Source of the DNA: Telopea speciosissima
Taxonomy: Eukaryota > Streptophyta > Magnoliopsida > Proteales > Proteaceae
Direction: 5' to 3'
Assembly (NCBI RefSeq): GCF_018873765.1
Contig: NC_057919.1
Coordinates: forward strand, 24,716,698 to 24,780,697
Length of the DNA: 64,000 nucleotides
The position numbers and the translations under genes were made by a program. Below, piece by piece: positions 57,660 to 64,000 of the stretch. The notes beneath the pieces were generated by a model, which saw nothing but the letters and a program-made list of their open reading frames with translations, ran no database searches and was not told the origin of the DNA. The first letter of the stretch is position 1; each line of letters begins with the position of its first letter.

Positions 57660-58190
57660 CATAAAGTCAATAGCCCCTCGCTTTGGGCTGCAATAGGGTA
57701 GGGTTGGGTTGGGTCGGGCTTTTCAAAACCCTTGTCCAACCCTAAGTCCCCTTAGCTGGGATCAAGCCCAACCCAACCCTGATTCAGGCCTGAAAAATCC
57801 AACCCTAACCCATCCTTAGGGATTGGGCTAGGCTGACCCTGATTGGCCTTGATCATGAGGAGGGGGAAGGGAGATGCATGGAGTGGTTGGGCACGGAGAA
57901 AATTATAAATTTTAAATAAAATAACACAATAATAAAATATATTATGTCACTTATAATCTTCATATATAATATTCTATACAACAAATGTGTGTGACGTTTA
58001 AAGCTTATAATATCAACATATAGTTTATAGAGCCGGGCTCAACCTGAGGCCTCAACCTTGGTCCGGCCCGACCTTGACTCAGGGTCAGAAATTTATAGCT
58101 CTTACCCACACTTAGGGCCAGGGTATCTCAGTCTAAACCCTATTCGGTCTCAAGGTGGGTTCGGGCCAACATGGCCAAACTTGCACCCCT
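57660..58190. repeat. GGGCTCGGG/CCCAACCC dispersed repeat
   Basis: Rich in GGGTTGGGT and CAACCCTAA words, with an end GGCCAAACTTGCACCCCTA typical of a widespread plant repeat. It is interrupted by AT-rich DNA at 57900-58020. A shorter relative is at 3455-3590. Confidence 0.4.
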
Positions 58191-58199
58191 ACTTTAGTG

Positions 58200-58769
58200 G
58201 CTAAAAACATTACAGTGTGGCGCAAGGGGCTCGGGTTTGAGACTCTCCAGCAGCAAAGTGAATTTTAGACTGGTGGAATGGTTCAATATAACTATGGTGT
58301 AGTCTCCTTCCCTACTCAAACATGGTGATGGACGTTGATGCCAATACTTGATGCAATAGAGACTGCTGTTGTCTCCTCACCCTCTGATTCTCTGTCTTCT
58401 GTAGCTCACTCTGTAGGCCAATAACTCTACAATACTGCAACAGTGTAATGTAATAATGTAACCTAACCATGTACTTCCTCCCTACTATCCCCCTAAAAAA
58501 AATATAAAAAAAAAATTGTGCCAAAAGAAGGATTGTATTTAAAAAACCATTGTTCTTTACTCTTCCTTCTTTTACTTTAGACCGGAAACAATCCCTTGTT
58601 GATAGAAAAGGACGAATAGGTTGGATCTTGTTACACACCAAAACGGTTTTTCTTTTCAGCCAAATTTGTTATTAATGTATAGATTTCTTCAATCTATTCC
58701 AAACAAAATTCTACTTTAGCCTGACCTACGAATAATGCATATACCACATGTTTTTATTTAAAATACAGT
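58200..58769. other. Intergenic, no gene seen
   Basis: AT-rich. A poly-A/T block is at 58495-58515. Open frames here look like chance. Confidence 0.35.
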
Positions 58770-60149
58770 TGTCACGTCCTTATTTCAGACAAAGAATATA
58801 ATATAATATAAAGGATGATTAGGACGACGCGTGTCATCCTACTAAACCGTCCGAATCACTGACACAGTGTCCCAACGCACAGTCATAACCAATATTAACA
58901 CAATATAATATCAGAATGCGGAAAAATGAATATTACATTCCAAAGATCAGTAGTATTGCGGAAGCATATAAATCAAATAGTTACAAGATGTTCAAAGGCT
59001 AGATGATAAATACAGTAGTTAGTTACATTTCCAATGACCATCTAATAACTATCAAAAGGGTATAACAATAAATATTTATACACGGGCCTAAGCCCCAAAA
59101 GTAAATCAAAAAGGGACCAAGTCTCGAATATCCTCACGGCCCGTAGGCACAATCATCGCAAGGACACCCGTCGCCATGTTCCTCGAACACGGCTTCCGGC
59201 TCCTCCTCACCAATCTCATCATATCTCGAGGGCTGAACTCCAAGTCCCGCTAGATATCCGTCACCTGCATCATAATCTAAAAAGTGTACGCACAAGGGGG
59301 TTAGCTCCACTGAGCCAGTGAGGGGATGGAGATGCACAAACACGCAATTCACATAATCCAATGATGCATGCACATGTTAATTCCATTTTTCCACCTAACA
59401 AACAACTAAGTCAAAGGTATATGCTACTGTGACAATTCGGGAGACACTGTGGGTCACTTAACTTATCGCCACAATGAAACCTCAATTGTCACCTGGGACC
59501 TACGTCGATCGAAGCCTCCAAGACCACTCAGTGGCAGACCCCTGATAACCAATACTACCATGACTGGCCTCTCCCACCTCCACAGAATCTGGTGTACTGA
59601 TTACCCAACACCTAAACCCTTGTTGGTAAGGGTCGTAGCATAAGGGTGTAAAATCCTAGCCGCAGATATACTACATGCAAGTCCTATCGTCCCGAGAGAT
59701 AATCCGGGCGTATCAACTTTTCATCTGGTTTAGTGCCCGGTTACCAGCACGGCACGGCGCATACAGTTCAACATGACATTCAACATAATTACTTCATAAA
59801 TGTATATAGTATCCGGGGTTCCGGCACCGGCACCCACCGGCACCGAGACCCATCAAAGTAAAGCATCTCCAATCCACATTACAACAATCATATATAAAAG
59901 TATGCAATATGCGCAAGCATGCTTAATAATTTATAATGATGACATAATATACAATGCAATAATAATATCAAGCCCAAACAACCAAACCCACTCACAATGT
60001 ATATGCCAAGCACCAAGATTATAAGTTGTCACCTCGATCAAGCAATAAGTCACAAGATGGATATATTAACCTAAACAAGGAGTAAGAATAAGGTTAAACG
60101 AGCAAAGGGAAAGGATCCCCAAAAGGTCTCCCACAACCACTTAAGTACA

Positions 60150-60370
60150 AGGTTTCAGAAGCAGAGTGGTTGCAGGAGTGGTTTCATGCCCAATTTCTGC
60201 AACCACAGGTAAATCCTAGAAAACCAGGGGCTCAGGACAATCTCAGTCAAGTGCAGTTGCAGGAGTAGTTTCTCAGGAAATGAAACCGCACATAAATCCT
60301 AGGTTTCCAGGGGCCTTCTCAGGGAGGTAATCTTAGGGTGGTTTATTGCAGGTCTGAAACCACATGTAAA
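60150..60370 (-). repeat. Tandem repeat inside the gypsy LTR, unit about 88 bp
   Basis: TTGCAGGAGT(G/A)GTTTC recurs at 60170 and 60258, followed each time by AAATCCTAG and CCAGGGGC words. A third, weaker unit ends near 60365. Confidence 0.55.
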
Positions 60371-61335
60371 ACCTCACACCTGTAGGTCCAAAATCCAAAG
60401 GATCCCCCTCCAAGGGTTCCACTTTCAAGTAGTTTAAAGCATAGGAACCTTAAGGAAGCTCCATCCTAAGCTCATTAGGGTTCTAAGACCTCTCTAGGTC
60501 CATTCAACCCAATAGATTCAAGAGAAGGAACCGAGAAGAACCTAACCTAAAGCATAATAGGGTCCAAACCTTAAATCTCTCAAATGGAATGAGACTACTA
60601 ACACTAGAGCTCATAATGGAGTGAAATAACTCCACCATAGCCTAGGCCTTAAGGTTCCATCGATTTCTTGGGTTCCAAGAGCTCTAGGTCGAATCTCTCC
60701 CATTTTCCAACCCTTTTAAAACCCAAAATAGAAGAAGGAAGAAAGCTTCAAATGGCTTACCTACCCCCAAGATGAGAGAGCTCCACGATTTATGGCTCCA
60801 AGAGGTGGGGTCTCAACCTTCCACCAAGCTTCTCCACCTTCCTCCTCCTCTTTCACTCCTCTTTCTCTCCTCCACGATTTAGGTTAGATGGGAGAAGTAA
60901 TTGAGAATTGAATGCTTTCTCCCCCTTTGGCTTATTTATAGAAAGTGGATCTTGGGTCTCTTAAGCCAAATGGGTCAAGAGCTAAATGGGTTGACCCATT
61001 AGTTCTATGTGGGTTAGTGAATGGAATAACCCAACCTTGGGTTAATAGGGTTAAATGGGCCTTTAGTGAAATAGGCCATACAAGTTAAATGGCTTCTTAA
61101 GTTAAATGGGCCTGCCCACAAGCTTTAATTAGGGAAAAGCCCACTTTAAGATGGGTTCACATGAGATGGGTATAAGTCCTCAATGTACTTTTCAAAGGTA
61201 AGTGGGACCCAAAATTAAGATATTCTTTTCTCACATGAAATAGCTCGAGCGGTTCAGGCCTTGACCCGCACTTCGAGGTCACCAAGGAAAGAATAAATAA
61301 TAAAACTTGAGGGCTAGAACTTACTTTTCCCCCTG

Positions 61336-61611
61336 TCATGGTTTATCACCCATGACCCCGAATAGCTTCGCCACGGCAATGCCAAGCTCATCACTGAACG
61401 AAGTGTCCAACTGAGGCGACAGTCCAGGATGCTCTCTCCTAAACTCCTTGCTTCTCGGGCTGGTACTTGGAGGATAGTCAATAAAGCCGCTGTCAACGAA
61501 CTTTCCCCACTGGCGGTTGAGGAACCTTTCCTCTACAGGTAAGCCCGTATTGTGGTCAATGATTTTGTAACTAGGTTTGACCATCATGGAGAACAGGTCA
61601 CCAGCATACAT
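61336..61611 (-). CDS. ORF inside the gypsy LTR, unknown protein
   Basis: 91 codons from ATG at 61611. It reads MYAGDLFSMMVKPSYKIIDH, then GLPVEERFLNRQWGK, DYPPSTSPRSKEFRREHP, and ends KLFGVMGDKP. The frame may extend upstream without an ATG toward the LTR start (RDIIKYYFF...). A homologous frame occurs in the oppositely oriented LTR at 62262-62540, with codon-level conservation but a one-base frame change. I do not recognise it as Gag, Pol or any host family. Whether it is translated is unknown. Confidence 0.4.
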   Translation of the reverse strand: MYAGDLFSMMVKPSYKIIDHNTGLPVEERFLNRQWGKFVDSGFIDYPPSTSPRSKEFRREHPGLSPQLDTSFSDELGIAVAKLFGVMGDKP

Positions 61612-61678
61612 GACAGCGGTATCTACACTCCACGAGAAGAAATAATATTTAATTATATCCCGGGGTACGGGTATAACA

Positions 61679-62205
61679 TCCCCCCCACCTTATAAGAAAT
61701 TTTATCCTCGAAATTTGACATACCTTATAGATAGGCAAGAAAAGGGTATTTCGCCCGCATCTCTACCTCTGCCTCCCAAGAAGCTTCCTCTTCAGGATGG
61801 TTGCACTATTTCACCTTCACATAATGGATGGACCGGTTGCGAAGATGAACAACCTTGCTGTCCAAAATCTTTTCAGGCAGCTCTTTATAAGACATGTCGG
61901 CCGCAAGTTCTGGCGGTTCATGTGTCAGTACATGGCTTGGATCATGGACATACTTCCTCAACATGGACATGTGGAAGACGTCATGCACACCTTCTAAAGA
62001 TGGAGGGAGTGCTAACCAATATGCCACTGGTCCAATCCGTGCAAGGATCTCAAAAGGCCCTATAAACCTCGGGCTCAGCTGGCCCTTCTTGCTGAAATGC
62101 ATCACCCCTTTAGAGGGTGATACCTTAAGGAACACTTTATTGCCAATAGTGAACTCAAGGTCTTTCTGCCTCAGGTCCGCATAACCCTTCTGCCTTGACT
62201 GAGCT
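61679..62205 (-). pseudogene. Ty3/gypsy polyprotein C-terminus (integrase end with chromodomain-type tail)
   Basis: On minus from 62205: SRQKGYADLRQKDLEFTIGN, FLKVSPSKGVMHFSKKGQLS, PRFIGPFEILARIGPVAYWL, VHDVFHMSMLRKYVHDPSHV, then PEEEASWEAEVEMRAKYPFL and the short tail SNFEDKI. This is the integrase C-terminal region of a chromovirus. A TAG replaces the expected Trp codon after HYVKVK (near 61819). The upstream part is cut off exactly at 62205, where another LTR begins in the opposite direction. Confidence 0.85.
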
Positions 62206-62261
62206 TGTTAGACCCGCACCCGAGATCATCTTTTAATATTAATATTTTGTGCCACGTAGAC

Positions 62262-62540
62262 GGAGCTAGTGTCTATGCCGGTGAGCTATTTGTAATGGTG
62301 GTCAAACCGAGTTATAAGATCGTTGACCAGTTCACTGGTTTGGCGGTGGAGGAAAGGTTTCTCAATCGGGATTGGGGAAAATCATGGATGAAGACTTCAT
62401 GGACTACCCTCCAAGCACTAGTCCCAAGAGCGAGGAGTACCGAAGAGAGAACCCAGTGTCTTGTCACATCGACACGACGAGCCCTAGTGAAGTGAACGTT
62501 GAAGTAAGGAAACTCTTCGAGATTCCAAAAAATAATCTTT
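62262..62540 (+). pseudogene. Homologue of the LTR ORF, frameshifted
   Basis: GASVYAGELFVMVVKPSYKI then GLAVEERFLNRDWGK matches the ORF at 61336-61611. Near 62380 one base is missing, after which the frame continues MDEDFMDYPPSTSPKSEEYR, RENP... and VRKLFEIP. The Met at the start of the other copy is Val here, so the true start may lie upstream or this copy is dead. Confidence 0.5.
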
Positions 62541-63522
62541 GATGGGGCAAAAGAACTATTTTGGGTATGTTCTGAACTTGTTTACGAGGTTGCTTAATTT
62601 CCTTAGTGCCCTTAAGGGGTGGGTCAAAACCCGACGTCTATTGCCTTGAGTTTACCTTATTTCTGGTGGACTAGACCCTGAACTGGACCCGGTGGTGAGT
62701 CCACACCTGCCATATGATTTATTGTGGATAAGATGTCATGGGCCCCATCATCTCCTTTTGTATTTTAGAGTATATCTTAGGGACCCACTAGAGATAAATA
62801 AGGGTTTTGGATTTAAGTGGATTAATCCAACTATCCACTTATAAGCCATAAATATTCTAGGGACCCACTAAAGACAACTATGAGTTTTGGAGTGTTGTGG
62901 ATTGGTCTTATCTATCCACTCACTTACCCATGTGTTGGTCTTATCCATCCACTAAGCACCCACTAACAACCCTCTAAGTCTTCTAACCAAGTAAAATCGT
63001 GGAGGTGAAAAGAGAAAGGAAAAGAGAGGAAAAGAGAAAGGAAAAGAGAGGAGAAGAAGAAGGAAAGAGGAGGAAGGAAGTGAAGATCCTAGGGCTTGTG
63101 CAACCACTCTACCTAGGAGTTATTGCTAGGACAAGGTAGGTCATTGAATTTCTCTCTCTCTTCTTTAAATTCTTTTTGGGTTTAGAGATGAAACCATTTG
63201 GGTTGGGGGTTTTGAACCTAGGGTTCCATTTGGAACCCAAGGATACTTTTGGAGTAGTATTTCCCTACTTGGAAGCTTGAAGCTAGCCTTGAGTCTATCC
63301 TCTTCCTTTTTTTTGGATTTTAATTCTTGAATTTAGGGTTCTTGGTGGAGAAACCCTAGATTTGGGGTTTTAACAGAATTACCCTTCGAACCTGACAACC
63401 CTATGATAAGGATAGGGTATTATGACCCTAGGTGGCTTGTAGACCTTTTCTCCGAGTCCATGTGAGCTAAAACCCAAGAGAAATCGGGTTCGGGAGCTTG
63501 CTTGTGATGAAATTCAAATTCT

Positions 63523-63705
63523 GCAGGAGCTGGACTCTGTGGTGGACTCAGACTAGAAACCACAAACAGAGTCCACCCTTTCTCTGCCTGCAGCTGGACC
63601 CTGTGGTGGACTCAGACCAGAAACCACAACCAGAGTCCACCCCTTCTCTGCAGGAGCTGGACCCTATGGTGGACTCAGGCCAGGATCCACCCAAGAGTCC
63701 AGTCT
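63523..63705 (+). repeat. Minisatellite in the plus LTR, unit about 64 bp
   Basis: GAGCTGGAC(T/C)CTGTGGTGGACTCAG recurs with spacing of 64 and 63 bp (63531, 63595, 63658), followed by AGAAACCACAA(A/C)CAGAGTCCACCC in the first two units. About 2.7 units. Each unit contains an inverted pair GTGGACTC/GAGTCCAC able to form a hairpin. Confidence 0.8.
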
Positions 63706-64000
63706 TGGGTTTTAGAGTATTTTGCCTAGGGTGGACCCAAGCGCTGTGCCTCCACTCAAGAGTCCACCTAAACTCTAATGTGTTATCCTTAAGCCTAGAC
63801 TTCGGGACCCCTCTTACCTCACCTAATTCGCTTTGTTATGCTTCTCTAGGCAATATTACTTGTACGGTGGGACTACGTTACGTTGAACGGCAAACAAACC
63901 TTAGTAACAGATCGTGAACGAATAGGTGAGTGGGGTTGGGATTTGATTTGATTTTGGGAGTGTTTATTATATTGTGTGATTTGAATGCCAATTATCATGC

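Larger units (their letters stand above)
58770..61678 (-). repeat. LTR of a Ty3/gypsy chromovirus (3' LTR, minus)
   Basis: On minus it starts TGTTATACCCGTACCCCGGG at 61678, directly after a G-rich polypurine tract (GGTGGGGGGGA), as in plant Tekay/Del-type elements. Its end is placed at about 58770 (ACGTGACA), which is less certain. At 2.9 kb it is a long LTR. It contains a 91-codon ORF near its start (61336-61611), a tandem repeat of about 88 bp units (60150-60370), and repeated AAATGGG(T/C) words. The coding region lies on its right side, so this is the 3' LTR. Confidence 0.7.
62206..64000 (+). repeat. Gypsy-related LTR, plus orientation, cut by window end
   Basis: Starts TGTTAGACCCGCACCC and interrupts the minus-strand gypsy integrase at 62205/62206, so it inserted later. 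Its features follow the minus LTR in the same order: the conserved ORF near the start, a GAGGAAAAGAGAAAGG purine block (63005-63080), tandem repeats (63523-63705) and a GTGAGTGGG(G/T)TTGG segment near the end. The LTR is not finished at 64000, so neither a target duplication nor a coding region can be seen. Confidence 0.65.

Noticed and set aside
58200-58310. Possible SINE head (GTGTGGCGCAAGGGGC...GGGTTTGAGACTC)
   Set aside because: The A-box match is weak and no tail or duplication was seen.
63000-63090. CRISPR-like array in the AAAGAGAGGAAAAG purine repeat
   Set aside because: A simple purine microsatellite in an LTR of a plant genome, with no spacers of uniform length.

Overview
This is flowering-plant nuclear DNA: AT-rich, with genes split by long introns, plant-specific protein families, and dense transposon remains (Ty1/copia, Ty3/gypsy chromovirus, LINE, SINE, TRIM, TIR/MITE elements). 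Nothing in it fixes the species. Four host genes can be assembled exon by exon from splice sites and reading frame. A GH17 endo-1,3-beta-glucosidase with an X8 (CBM43) domain and GPI-type tail lies on + at 4223-16577 (4 exons, 496 aa). Two tandem profilin genes lie on - at 27411-31400 (133 aa) and 37031-43314 (134 aa), each with 3 exons. A DUF1005-family gene lies on + at 50190-54148 (2 exons, 419 aa).

Layout. 1-1888 is the 3' end of a Ty1/copia element with a 1.7 kb LTR. 1889-4222 holds a 175 bp foldback element and the GH17 promoter. Intron 1 of the GH17 gene (8.8 kb) contains a whole but broken copia element (5816-11219, TTACA target duplication), itself interrupted by a 338 bp insertion, and then a TRIM (11779-12113). 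16.9-22.2 kb is a graveyard of LTR pieces, MITEs, a palindrome and a LINE remnant. 22238-26764 is a 4.5 kb TIR element; an inner TIR element within it carries a piece of a PADRE/DUF4228 gene.

27.4-43.3 kb is the profilin pair. Their introns hold a solo LTR and a coding-deficient LTR retrotransposon (38146-40911). The DNA between them holds MITEs and a LINE 3' end. 43.3-50.2 kb is mostly unassigned intergenic DNA with MITE copies. After the DUF1005 gene come a foldback repeat, a degraded copia RNase H region, a SINE nested in a MITE, and two gypsy LTRs in opposite orientation that run off the right edge.

The host genes do not form a pathway: wall beta-1,3-glucan turnover, actin-monomer binding and a DUF1005 protein of unknown role. 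The most unusual signals are an ORF shared by the two diverged, opposed gypsy LTRs, with differences that look mostly synonymous, and the nested TIR element carrying host-gene fragments.
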